From the NCBI GenBank assembly GCA_021817345.1, contig JAKAVC010000011.1, positions 1 to 37,685 of the forward strand: a stretch of DNA of 37,685 nt, written 5' to 3'. The stretch comes from Deltaproteobacteria bacterium. Lineage in GTDB: Bacteria; Desulfobacterota; Binatia; Binatales; Binataceae. The translations under genes and the position numbers were made by a program. Shown in pieces: positions 1 through 7,605 of this stretch (the first letter of the stretch is position 1; every line of letters begins with the position of its first letter). Below the pieces are notes generated by a model. It was given only the letters and a program-made list of their open reading frames with translations, was not told the DNA's origin and searched no databases.

Positions 1-1
1 G

Positions 2-211
2 ATTGACGACGGACTCGAGATGGACGTCGTTGTCCGGCTCGCTCTCCTGTCCATAATTCACGTCCGCGCTCGGCTCCGCGTCGGACTCTCGGCGGTCATC
101 GAGACCGGTGACGGACTCTCATATTGGGCGCTTCGTCATCCTGGACACCGGCCGGACTTTCACGACGCCGGCGGATTCGCCCTGACGCTCGAGCCACCGG
201 AGCGCAATTAG
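2..211 (+). CDS. DOMON-like domain protein, C-terminal end (5' end outside window)
   Basis: The frame is open from the first base of the window to a TAG at 209-211, so only the last 69 residues are seen. They contain the pattern VGLSAVIE, then SYWALRHP, then RPDFHDAGGFAL. This matches the C-terminal strands of the DOMON-like family found in proteobacteria and cyanobacteria, where GlSaVIE, SYWAL.Hp and PDFHh..sFal are the recurring blocks. DOMON domains are beta-sandwich folds that bind haem or sugars; the ligand of this subfamily is not known to me. The stop lies 18 bp before the DUF1460 gene in the same direction, so it probably belongs to the same wall-related operon. An ATG at 20 is internal and not the true start. 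Recognition rests on motif memory only. Confidence 0.7.
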   Translation: MDDGLEMDVVVRLALLSIIHVRARLRVGLSAVIETGDGLSYWALRHPGHRPDFHDAGGFALTLEPPERN

Positions 212-229
212 TACGTCCCTGAGCCTCGG

Positions 230-931
230 ATGAAGCACGCGCAACCACGAGGACTCAGCCGATCACGCGTAAGGCGGCTTCTCTTAAGGGGAGGAAATGG
301 CCGTCGCGCCGGCGACAGAGTCGAAATCATCTCCCGCGAATTTCTCGGAAAGCCATATAAATCGAATCCGTTGATCGGCTCGGCTGACACACCCGAGGTA
401 TTCACGGCTTCCCTCGACGGATTGGATTGCGTCACTTATATCGAAACAGTTCTTGCGCTTGCCCGTGCTTCGAGCGTCGATCGCTTCGTCGAATGGCTGC
501 GAAAGATTCGATACCAACGAGGGCGTGTCGAATGGGCACGGCGAAACCATTACATGACGAGTTGGATTCGCGACAATGCGCGCGAAAAGATAATCAGGCT
601 GGTATCGACGCGGGCCGTTCCAGCCGTCAGCAAAGAACGCGTGCTGAACGTCGTTCCAGGTGTCGCGCCGCGACGGGTTCGGCTGCGATGCGTGCCAAAG
701 CGGGAATTCACTCGGCTCGCGCCCTGTTTGAGGAGCGGCGACCTGATTTTTTTTGTTTCCACACGGAGGAACCTCGACGTGTTCCATGCCGGAATAATCT
801 CGCGCGACGGCGAGAGAATCCTGATGCGTCACGCGTCGCGCAGTCGGGGCGGCGTCGTGGAGCAGGAGTTGAGCGAGTTTCTGAAGGCGAACCGGATGGC
901 GGGCGTCATCGTGGCGCGCCCGCGCGGCTAA
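230..931 (+). CDS. DUF1460 (NlpC/P60-like) N-acetylmuramoyl-L-alanine amidase
   Basis: This 233-residue protein carries the hallmarks of DUF1460, a branch of the NlpC/P60 cysteine peptidase superfamily. Characterised members cut the bond between N-acetylmuramic acid and L-alanine in peptidoglycan fragments. FLGKPY at 38-43 is followed by LDGLDCVTYIETVLAL, which places the nucleophile Cys67. IRYQRGRVEWARRNHYMTSW (93-112) fits the family block, DVFHAGI supplies His186, and LMRHAS holds His201. The first 25 residues are basic and show no clear signal peptide, so the location (cytoplasm or periplasm) is open. No good Shine-Dalgarno precedes the ATG at 230, but it is the first start after the upstream stop. 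The context (DOMON-like gene before; glycosyltransferase, DUF4922 and SpoIID genes after) supports a role in muropeptide turnover. Confidence 0.85.
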   Translation: MKHAQPRGLSRSRVRRLLLRGGNGRRAGDRVEIISREFLGKPYKSNPLIGSADTPEVFTASLDGLDCVTYIETVLALARASSVDRFVEWLRKIRYQRGRVEWARRNHYMTSWIRDNAREKIIRLVSTRAVPAVSKERVLNVVPGVAPRRVRLRCVPKREFTRLAPCLRSGDLIFFVSTRRNLDVFHAGIISRDGERILMRHASRSRGGVVEQELSEFLKANRMAGVIVARPRG

Positions 932-1039
932 CCGGATGCATCGAGCCTGAGGCTGGCAGTTGAGCGGGATGATACGCTCGCCGAAGAGTCGAATTATCCG
1001 CCTGCGCGGGAGCGATGGCGCGAAGCGCCGGAACCGAAC

Positions 1040-2326
1040 GTGAGTATCGTTTATCCAAAAGACTATTCGTCCGCGAGTATTCGGGAACTTCTCGACAATG
1101 CCGATTCCGACATCCTCTTTCTCGGGGACCCGGCTGTAAGTATCGATCCTGCGCCGCGCATGTTCGATCGGATGGCCCAGGTCTTACGCGAGACCGGTAG
1201 CGGATGGGTTTACGCCGACGCGACGGGCCATCCTCGCATCGATTATCAACGAGGCAGCATCCGCGACGGTTTCGATTTTGGCCCGGTGGTCGGCGTGTCG
1301 GTCCGCGCCGCGCGTCAGGTAGGGATCGACGGCGGCTGGAAGTGGGGAGGACTGTACGATCTGAGGCTCAGGATTTCAGAAAAATTCCCCATTGTGCGAA
1401 TTCCGGAACCGCTTTATAGCGCGTCGGTCGCCGACGCGCGGCCAAGCGGTCATAAGCAGTTCGACTATGTGGATCCGCGCAATCGCGATTACCAGATCGA
1501 AATGGAGCAGATCGTGACGGCGCATCTGAAACGAATCGGGGCGTGGCTTCCGCCGCGCTTCGAGCGGGTTGCGCCCGCGGCACCGGCCTTTCCGGTCAAA
1601 GCCAGCGTCGTTATATCGGTTCGCAATCGCGAGCGGACGATTCTCGACGCCGTTCAAAGCGCGCTCGGCCAGAGCGCTGACTTTGAATTCAACGTTATCG
1701 TTGTGGACAATCATTCGACCGATCGGACCAGCGACATTCTGCGCGCCATTGGCGACTCGCGGGTCAGGCACATTGTTCCCGGGCGGCGAGACCTGGGGAT
1801 CGGCGGGTGCTGGAACGAGGCGGTTTACTCGCGGCACTGCGGGCGGTACGCCGTCCAGCTCGACTCGGACGATCTCTACAGCCGAAGCGACGTTCTTGGC
1901 CGGATCGTCGCGGAACTTGAAGCGGGACCTTATGCGATGGTCGTGGGCTCCTATACGATGGTCGATTTTGCGTTGAAGGAGATTCCGCCCGGACTTATCG
2001 ACCATCGCGAGTGGAGCCGCGACAACGGAAGAAACAATGCGCTGCGTATCAACGGCCTCGGCGCGCCGCGCGCATTCGATACGTCGATTCTGCGCACGAT
2101 AGGATTTCCGAACGTCAGCTACGGAGAAGACTATGCCGTGGCGCTTCGGATCAGCCGCGACTACGAGATCGGCCGAATTTACGAATCGCTCTATCTCTGC
2201 CGCCGCTGGGAGGGCAACAGCGACGGCGCACTGCCGCTCGAAGTTGCTAATCGGTACGATGCGTACAAGGACTGGCTTCGAACCGTCGAGATTCAGGCCC
2301 GAACGGGGAGATGGTCTCCGAAGTAG
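1040..2326 (+). CDS. GT2-family glycosyltransferase with an extra N-terminal half-domain
   Basis: A 428-residue protein with a GT-A fold catalytic domain from about residue 186. VVISVRNRERTI (190-201) opens it, VVDNHSTD (221-228) is the nucleotide-sugar loop, and DSDD (275-278) is the metal-binding DxD-type motif. The C-terminal part has GEDYAVALRISR and CRRWEGNSD. Residues 1-180 resemble the tail of another glycosyltransferase domain (VYAD at 57-60, DYQRGSIRDGFDFG at 68-81, LYDLRLRISE at 105-114) but lack a nucleotide-binding start. Donor and acceptor are unknown. The start used is GTG 1040. The frame stays open back to the DUF1460 stop at 931 without another ATG, GTG or TTG, so the N-terminus is fairly safe. 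The 3' end overlaps the DUF4922 gene by 16 bp. From memory, close relatives occur in Bacteroidetes next to DUF4922 and SpoIID genes. Confidence 0.85.
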   Translation: MSIVYPKDYSSASIRELLDNADSDILFLGDPAVSIDPAPRMFDRMAQVLRETGSGWVYADATGHPRIDYQRGSIRDGFDFGPVVGVSVRAARQVGIDGGWKWGGLYDLRLRISEKFPIVRIPEPLYSASVADARPSGHKQFDYVDPRNRDYQIEMEQIVTAHLKRIGAWLPPRFERVAPAAPAFPVKASVVISVRNRERTILDAVQSALGQSADFEFNVIVVDNHSTDRTSDILRAIGDSRVRHIVPGRRDLGIGGCWNEAVYSRHCGRYAVQLDSDDLYSRSDVLGRIVAELEAGPYAMVVGSYTMVDFALKEIPPGLIDHREWSRDNGRNNALRINGLGAPRAFDTSILRTIGFPNVSYGEDYAVALRISRDYEIGRIYESLYLCRRWEGNSDGALPLEVANRYDAYKDWLRTVEIQARTGRWSPK

Positions 2327-3204
2327 AAGAACTGTACGAACGGCAGATGCGCGACTGGCCGGCGCTCGCGAAGGGCGTTGAAGGACTCGCGCAGGCGAGG
2401 ACGCGGCGCGTAGGGGTCGGCGGCTTCGACGTCTTCGTCCGCCACATTCCGCATCGCGCCGCCAGTACGACGGCATCCGTCGATCCCGAGTCGATTGCGA
2501 AGCGCCCCTGTTTCCTGTGCGCGGAGAACCTGCCTCGGGAAGAGCAAGGCCTCCAGTTTGGCGCGAGCTTCACGCTTTACTGCAATCCGTTTCCAATCGT
2601 CGAGCGTCACCTGACGATCGCGCACCGGGAGCATCGCCCGCAGCGTATCGCGGGTGAAATCGGGAACATGCTGGACATCGCCGCGGCTCTGCCGGGATAT
2701 TTCGTCATCTACAACGGCCCGCAATGCGGAGCGTCGGCCCCGGACCACATGCATTTTCAGGCGGGCTCGCGCGGATTGTTTCCGATCGAGAAGCAAACCA
2801 CTGGACTGTCGGGCGCGACTGCGGCGACTTACGGGAGAAATGTGCTCGTATTTCGCGGGCGCGAGCGTTCCCGTTTGCTCGATCGGATGGAACGCGCGAT
2901 GGCTCTGCTCGCGGAGGCTACCGGCAAACGGCCCGAACCGCTGGTCAACATCGCGCTGTTTTACGAACGGCCGCAATGGGTTGCGTACCTGTTTCCGCGC
3001 GGCAAACATCGGCCGGAAGTCTTTCACACGGGCGAACTGACGGTAAGTCCGGCGTCGATCGACCTGTGCGGGATATTTGTAGTTCCGCTCAGCCGGGACT
3101 TCGAAAAAATCACGGGCGACGCGATTGCGGCGATTTTCCGCGAGGTCACTCTGCCTGACGGGCAGTTTCGCCAGGTCGCCGAGAAACTGGAGAACGGGTT
3201 TTGA
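2311..3204 (+). CDS. DUF4922 protein, HIT/GalT-like fold
   Basis: A 297-residue protein matching DUF4922 in layout. RPCFLCAENLP (residues 65-75) offers a CxxC pair (Cys67, Cys70). YCNPFPIVERHLTIAHREH follows (about 90-108), and SAPDHMHFQAGSRG (142-155) holds the His146-x-His148 pair. A CxxC followed by an HxH triad-like motif is the pattern of galactose-1-phosphate uridylyltransferase and Ap4A phosphorylase in the HIT superfamily, so a nucleotidyl-transfer or nucleotide-hydrolysis reaction is likely; the substrate is unknown. The gene starts inside the GT2 gene and ends on a TTGA overlap with the SpoIID gene, so the three are almost certainly translated together. One reading is that it supplies or recycles the activated sugar used by the glycosyltransferase; that is inference. 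Confidence 0.8.
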   Translation: MVSEVEELYERQMRDWPALAKGVEGLAQARTRRVGVGGFDVFVRHIPHRAASTTASVDPESIAKRPCFLCAENLPREEQGLQFGASFTLYCNPFPIVERHLTIAHREHRPQRIAGEIGNMLDIAAALPGYFVIYNGPQCGASAPDHMHFQAGSRGLFPIEKQTTGLSGATAATYGRNVLVFRGRERSRLLDRMERAMALLAEATGKRPEPLVNIALFYERPQWVAYLFPRGKHRPEVFHTGELTVSPASIDLCGIFVVPLSRDFEKITGDAIAAIFREVTLPDGQFRQVAEKLENGF

Positions 3205-4421
3205 ACGTATCCGTAGGGCTGCTTGAAGGGCGACCCGCCGTCGAAGTCGAGCTTGCGGGAAACTTCATGGACAATTCCGGCAAGCCTTACCGCTCGGGGC
3301 GATACAGGTTTACCTCGGAAGTCACGCTGGTCCCGTCGGACCCCGCGTCGTGCGCGTTCGCTCTGGGCAACGTCACGATCGGAATCGGATTCCATTGGGA
3401 ACGCAAGGAGCGCCAGGTATTTCGCGGAACACTTCGCATCGTGAAACGTGAAGGCGGTCTTGCGGCAATCAACGATGTCTCGCTCGAAGATTACGTCACG
3501 AGCGTGATTTCATCCGAGATGAGCGCTTCATGCCCTCTCGAACTGCTGAAGGCTCACGCGGTGATTTCGCGAAGCTGGCTCTGGTTCCCCAAGGCAAATC
3601 CACGTCCTGCTTCCCGGGAGTCCGGCCCGGTTTCGGATTCTCACGAGATCCTGCGATGGTACGGGCGCGAGGCGCATCAGGATTTCGACGTCTGCGCCGA
3701 CGACCACTGCCAGCGCTACCAGGGGATTACCAAGGCGTTCTCGCCCGCTGCCGCCGAGGCGGCTCGTTCGACGGCGGGCGAGTTTCTCCGCTACGACGGA
3801 GCGATCTGCGACGCGCGATTTTCCAAGTGCTGCGGCGGAATCACCGAATGTTACGCAACTGCGTGGGAGGACGCGGACATTCCCTATCTCAGGTCCGTCC
3901 ATGACGGCCCCGCGCAGTCTCGTTTCGTCGGTCCGGAAGAATGGATACGCTCCGCCCCTCCGGCTTACTGCAATACGAACGACTCGGAACTCCTGTCGAG
4001 GGTTTTACCCGGTTTTGACCAGGAGACGCGGGATTTTTACCGATGGCGGGTCGCATACACAGCCGCGGAACTCGGCGACCTGATCAACTCGAAGCTCGGA
4101 GCCGACCTCGGCCCGGTTCGCGGCTTGCAGCCGCTCGCCCGCGGGCCTTCGGGCCGAATATATCGGCTAAAGATCGTCGGCGAACGCGATTACATCGTTA
4201 TCGGAAAAGAATTGGAGATTCGCCGCGCTCTATCGCGAACGCATCTCTACAGTTCGGCGTTCGTCGTCGAGAACGACAACGGCGGCTTTGTATTGAGAGG
4301 AGCTGGATGGGGGCATGGCGTTGGCCTCTGCCAGATCGGCGCGGCCGTCATGGCAAACCACGGCAGCTCCTACACGGAGATCCTGCGGCACTACTATCCG
4401 GGGACCGTCGTGGGCGCTTGA
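3201..4421 (+). CDS. SpoIID/LytB-domain peptidoglycan-processing protein
   Basis: A 406-residue protein with the SpoIID/LytB domain. NDVSLEDYVTSVISSEM (91-107) contains Glu106 at the position of the catalytic glutamate of SpoIID lytic transglycosylases, followed by LELLKAHAVISRSW. The family's closing block appears near the C-terminus as GWGHGVGLCQIGAAVMANHG, ending in HYYPGT. SpoIID enzymes of spore formers cut glycan strands that lack stem peptides. This host shows no other sporulation gene here, so a general wall-turnover role is more likely. No obvious signal peptide is seen. The start is TTG at 3201, sharing bases with the TGA of the DUF4922 gene (3202-3204), a clear case of translational coupling. 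Combined with the DUF1460 amidase, which removes stem peptides, the operon could act on denuded glycan. Confidence 0.88.
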   Translation: MNVSVGLLEGRPAVEVELAGNFMDNSGKPYRSGRYRFTSEVTLVPSDPASCAFALGNVTIGIGFHWERKERQVFRGTLRIVKREGGLAAINDVSLEDYVTSVISSEMSASCPLELLKAHAVISRSWLWFPKANPRPASRESGPVSDSHEILRWYGREAHQDFDVCADDHCQRYQGITKAFSPAAAEAARSTAGEFLRYDGAICDARFSKCCGGITECYATAWEDADIPYLRSVHDGPAQSRFVGPEEWIRSAPPAYCNTNDSELLSRVLPGFDQETRDFYRWRVAYTAAELGDLINSKLGADLGPVRGLQPLARGPSGRIYRLKIVGERDYIVIGKELEIRRALSRTHLYSSAFVVENDNGGFVLRGAGWGHGVGLCQIGAAVMANHGSSYTEILRHYYPGTVVGA

Positions 4422-4436
4422 GCGCGGAGGTTGAGC

Positions 4437-5405
4437 GTGAACTCGCCCGGACCTTATGATGCGCCAATGAAACCGCTTCGAACCTTCGATGAGCTGCCCG
4501 AAGTTCCCGGGCTCGGGATGCGTCACGCGTGGGGGGAATTTGGACCTGATGACGCGCTCGGCAGTATCAACCTGCTTACGCCGGAGCGCGTGGTCGGGGG
4601 CGCGGCGCTGATCAGAACGGGCGAGATGATTTCACTCGATCTGCCGCTCAACCTGCCCGATCCGCCGATGTTCGGCCGCCAGCGCTATCGCCATGAGATT
4701 TTCGCGCTCAGCCGCAACGAAATGGACGACCGGCTCGACGGTTTTCATCCGCAGGCTTCAACTCAGTGGGACGCGCTTGGCCATGTGCGATGCCGCGAGC
4801 ACGGATTCTGGGGCGGCCGCACGCAGGATCCGACCGCCGGGCCGAACGGACTCGGAATCGATCGATGGGCCGAGCATGGGATCGCCGGGCGCGGAGTGCT
4901 GCTCGATATCAGCGGCTGGATGCGGGCGCAGGGCCGTCCGCTTGATCCGTTCCATCCGGTGATGATTACCGCCGACGAGCTTGCCGGGGCGCTTCGCGCG
5001 CAGAACGAGGCTCTCACTCCCGGAGACATCCTGTGCGTCCACACGGGATGGGTGGACGCCTACAGGGCGCTCGCCCAGGATGGCCGCGAGCGGCTTGCGA
5101 AGACCCCATCTTCATGCGGTCTCAGGGCCGACGATTCGATGGCGCGCTTTCTCTGGGATGCGCATGTCGGCGCGCTCTGCTGCGACAATCCCGCAGTGGA
5201 GGCGATTCCGGGCGACCCGGCCATCGGCTCGCTCCATCGCCGCCTGCTTCCCTTGCTTGGCCTCGCGCTCGGGGAATTCTTCGACTTCGAGCGGCTTACG
5301 CAACGCTGCCGCGCACTCGGGAGATGGTCGTTCTTTTTCGTCGCGGCGCCGCTCAAGCTTCCCAACGGAATCGGCTCGCCCGGCAACGCTCTCGCCATAC
5401 TCTGA
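4437..5405 (+). CDS. Cyclase-family (kynurenine formamidase-like) metal-dependent hydrolase
   Basis: About 322 residues of the cyclase family (PF04199), which includes kynurenine formamidase, isatin hydrolase and polyketide cyclases. The metal and active-site stretch is STQWDALGHVR (about residues 108-118), corresponding to the H/S-x-GTHxDxPxH region in a variant form common to the longer members. CVHTGWVDAY and CCDNPAVEAIPGD are further family blocks. The substrate cannot be named. A TTG at 4431 directly abuts the GGAGG at 4426-4430, which leaves no spacing, so GTG 4437 with 6 bp spacing is preferred; ATG 4467 is also possible. The gene starts 15 bp after the SpoIID stop but looks unrelated to wall processing. 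It ends 19 bp from a convergent enoyl-CoA hydratase-like gene. Confidence 0.8.
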   Translation: MNSPGPYDAPMKPLRTFDELPEVPGLGMRHAWGEFGPDDALGSINLLTPERVVGGAALIRTGEMISLDLPLNLPDPPMFGRQRYRHEIFALSRNEMDDRLDGFHPQASTQWDALGHVRCREHGFWGGRTQDPTAGPNGLGIDRWAEHGIAGRGVLLDISGWMRAQGRPLDPFHPVMITADELAGALRAQNEALTPGDILCVHTGWVDAYRALAQDGRERLAKTPSSCGLRADDSMARFLWDAHVGALCCDNPAVEAIPGDPAIGSLHRRLLPLLGLALGEFFDFERLTQRCRALGRWSFFFVAAPLKLPNGIGSPGNALAIL

Positions 5406-5424
5406 GCGCCGATCGCGCGGGTGG

Positions 5425-6231
5425 CTATTTCCGCTCGTACCACTCGATCGCGCCGCGCAGCCCGCGCTCTTTCTGAACCGCGCGAATTTCCTCGTTGCCG
5501 GGGCCGAAGTGGAAGATGGCGTCGAACTCGGCGCCCGAAAGCACCGCGGTGCGGAAGCCTTGGATGTCGGCGGCGCGGTTTATCGCGAGCTTCTCCAGCC
5601 GAAGTTTTTGCGCCGGAACCTTGGTGACCCTTCGCGCGTAATCGTAGGTCTCCTCTTCGAGCCTTTCGGCCGGAAATGCGCGCGTCGCGAAACCGAGCGT
5701 CTCGGCTTCCTTGCCGCTTATCCGGCTGCCGGGAAGAAAAGCCATGTACTTGGTGCGATGCGGCCCGACCATCCAGTGCCAGAAGGCGCTGACGTAACCC
5801 GCGCCGGCGGGAATCGAGGGGAATCCGATGCTCGCGTTGTCGGCGACGAAGATAATGTCTGTCGAGATGGCAAGCTGCGTCCCTCCCGCCAGGCAGTAGC
5901 CGTGCACCATCGAGATGACCGGCTTCGGCAGATCTCGCAGCCTCAGCCAGTGCTCAACGTAGCGTCTGAGCGAGCGCTGATCGTCGTCGACCGTGTGGCG
6001 CTCCGAGCCGCTCTCGCCCAGTCCCACCGTCAGGTCGTAGCCGGCGCAGAAGGCGCGCCCCGCGCCGCGGATGACCACGACCTTGATCTCGGCATCCCTT
6101 TCGATTGCCGTCAGCGCCTCGCCCATTTCGGCGATTAGCGCCGGGGTCATGGCGTTGAGTTTTTCGGGCCGGTTCAACGTGAGCGTCCCGATGAGTTCGT
6201 GTTTTTCGAGCCGGACATTCGTGAATTCCAT
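5425..6231 (-). CDS. Enoyl-CoA hydratase/isomerase (crotonase) family protein, probably not a hydratase
   Basis: A 268-residue crotonase-fold protein. TLTLNRPEKLNAM (16-28), the oxyanion-hole segment GAGRAFCAGYDL (56-67) and GYCLAGGTQLAIS (111-123) are typical. Classical hydratases carry one glutamate in a PEI-type segment and a second about twenty residues on. Here the aligned stretches read FPSIPAGAGYV, with Ser at the first site and no acid at the second. The enzyme therefore may be an isomerase, thioesterase or other crotonase activity. The start is ATG at 6229-6231, chosen because GGAGG lies five bases upstream; a longer frame exists to 6297 but lacks family similarity. The gene points against both neighbours. 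Confidence 0.85.
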   Translation of the reverse strand: MEFTNVRLEKHELIGTLTLNRPEKLNAMTPALIAEMGEALTAIERDAEIKVVVIRGAGRAFCAGYDLTVGLGESGSERHTVDDDQRSLRRYVEHWLRLRDLPKPVISMVHGYCLAGGTQLAISTDIIFVADNASIGFPSIPAGAGYVSAFWHWMVGPHRTKYMAFLPGSRISGKEAETLGFATRAFPAERLEEETYDYARRVTKVPAQKLRLEKLAINRAADIQGFRTAVLSGAEFDAIFHFGPGNEEIRAVQKERGLRGAIEWYERK

Positions 6232-6367
6232 GATGCCTCCCAGTGCGGAGATCGAGCGCGTTATCGGATGTGAAACAATTTGCCGGCAAAGTTGCAAGCC
6301 GCGCGGTTGGCGGCTCGGCTCGGCCGCGTGGCGCGGCGCGTGTCTTTAATGCTATCGGTTCGATATC

Positions 6368-7465
6368 TTGAGGCATGGCGATAGCGGACGCCGCCGTTAT
6401 CGCGGATTGGAGCGGGAATTGTCGCAGGAGTTGAAAGCTTCGGCAAAAACCGGCGGCGGGTTTGAGATCGCCGTTCTGTTCGGCCTGGTTGGACTGTTGC
6501 ATTTGATCGGATGGGGAATCTTCCTCTTTTATGCGCCACGGGTCGCCGCGATGGCCGGTTTGGGTGCGCTCGCCTACGGACTCGGACTTCGCCACGCCTT
6601 CGACGCCGATCATATCGCCGCGATCGACGACACCACGCGTTTTCTGCTCCAGAAGGGCGAGCGTCCTTTGTCCGTCGGGTTTTTCTTCTCGCTTGGCCAT
6701 TCGACGATCGTGCTGGCGATGACGGTCGCGCTGGTCACCGCGACCAGGAGCGTGAGCTCCGCGATGCCCGAGCTGGAGCGTTACAGCGGCGTCATTGGCG
6801 CAAGCGTCTCCGGCATTTTCCTCTGGCTGATCGCGATTCTGAACCTGCTTGTCCTGTTCGAGATTCTCAGGATTTGGCGGCGGATGCGCCGCGGCGACTG
6901 CCGACAGGAGCATCTCGACGATTTGCTGGCGCAGCGCGGACTAACCAGACGGATACTCGGCGACCGCCTGCAGAACCTGATCTCTCACGGCTGGCAGATG
7001 TATCCGGTGGGAATGCTGTTCGGGCTGGGCTTCGATACCACCTCCGAAATTGCCCTGCTCGCGCTGGCGGCGGGTGTCGCGGCGCAGGCGGTGCCGACGC
7101 TTGCGGCCGTTTCGCTTGCGATCCTGTTCGCCGCCGGCATGTCGCTGATGGACACGGCCGACGGAGTTTTCATGGTCAAGGCGTATAGCTGGGCGTTCGC
7201 GAGCCCGCTCCGCAAAATCTATTACAACATCACCACCACCACTCTTTCCGTCGCGGTCGCGCTGATGGTCGGAACCATAGAGTTGCTGCAGGTCGTGGGG
7301 GCCGAGCTGCAACTTCACGGACGATTTTTCGCCGCGCTCGCGACTCTCGATTTCCAATCGATTGGCTACCTTATCGTCGCAATGTTCGTCCTTGGATGGG
7401 CCTGCTCGGTCGTGATCTGGAAAGTCCGCCGCCTGGATGAAGCCGGGGAATCGGCTTCACTATAG
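6368..7465 (+). CDS. HoxN/HupN/NixA (NiCoT) family nickel/cobalt transporter
   Basis: An integral membrane permease of about 350-365 residues for Ni2+ or Co2+ uptake. The NiCoT signature is plain: RHAFDADHIAAID at 75-87 (numbered from TTG 6368), followed by LGHST near 109-113, GLGFDTTSE and ADGVFMVKAY. About eight hydrophobic segments can be seen, beginning with IAVLFGLVGLLHLIGWGIFL. The start is uncertain. TTG 6368 gives a basic 30-residue head, and TTG 6419 has a GGAG at a good distance and would give 348 residues. Nickel or cobalt could feed hydrogenase, urease or B12 enzymes. A B12-type acyl-CoA mutase lies at the far end of the window, but no metal enzyme is adjacent. It is unclear whether it shares a transcript with anything. 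Confidence 0.88.
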   Translation: MRHGDSGRRRYRGLERELSQELKASAKTGGGFEIAVLFGLVGLLHLIGWGIFLFYAPRVAAMAGLGALAYGLGLRHAFDADHIAAIDDTTRFLLQKGERPLSVGFFFSLGHSTIVLAMTVALVTATRSVSSAMPELERYSGVIGASVSGIFLWLIAILNLLVLFEILRIWRRMRRGDCRQEHLDDLLAQRGLTRRILGDRLQNLISHGWQMYPVGMLFGLGFDTTSEIALLALAAGVAAQAVPTLAAVSLAILFAAGMSLMDTADGVFMVKAYSWAFASPLRKIYYNITTTTLSVAVALMVGTIELLQVVGAELQLHGRFFAALATLDFQSIGYLIVAMFVLGWACSVVIWKVRRLDEAGESASL

Positions 7466-7574
7466 GCCGAAGCCGCCAAGGCGAAGGGCGCGTTCGTTCC
7501 TGATCCGCTCGACAAATGAGCGCGGAAACCGGGGGCGTGGCCGCAAGATTCCGCTGGCCCGCGCGTTGCCCGAT

Positions 7575-7605
7575 ACGAGTAATTACTATAAGAGTAAATA
7601 CTCGT
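7575..7605 (+). promoter_or_regulatory. Paired AGTAAwTACT boxes, likely operator and promoter of the merR-men operon
   Basis: Two near-identical 11-mers, GAGTAATTACT (7577-7587) and GAGTAAATACT (7592-7602), lie 15 bp apart. The first contains the perfect palindrome AGTAATTACT. The pair is also framed by ACGAGTA (7575-7581) and TACTCGT (7599-7605), a perfect 7-bp inverted repeat. A possible -10 TATAAG (7587-7592) with a weak -35 TTGCCC (7566-7571) overlaps the boxes. This AT-rich stretch stands out in a GC-rich region and touches the GTG start of the MerR gene (7604). It is consistent with autoregulation by MerR and a leaderless or near-leaderless transcript. The boxes are seen; their function is inference. 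Confidence 0.55.

Noticed and set aside
1376..2476. Long minus-strand open frame opposite the GT2 gene
   Set aside because: It is the high-GC shadow of a gene with clear GT2 motifs and has no protein-like pattern.
4431..4436. TTG at 4431 as start of the cyclase gene
   Set aside because: It directly abuts the GGAGG, leaving no spacing; GTG 4437 fits better.
4981..6138. Plus-strand frame of 385 codons across the cyclase and crotonase genes
   Set aside because: It overlaps two well-supported genes and its translation is Arg/Ser-rich without motifs.
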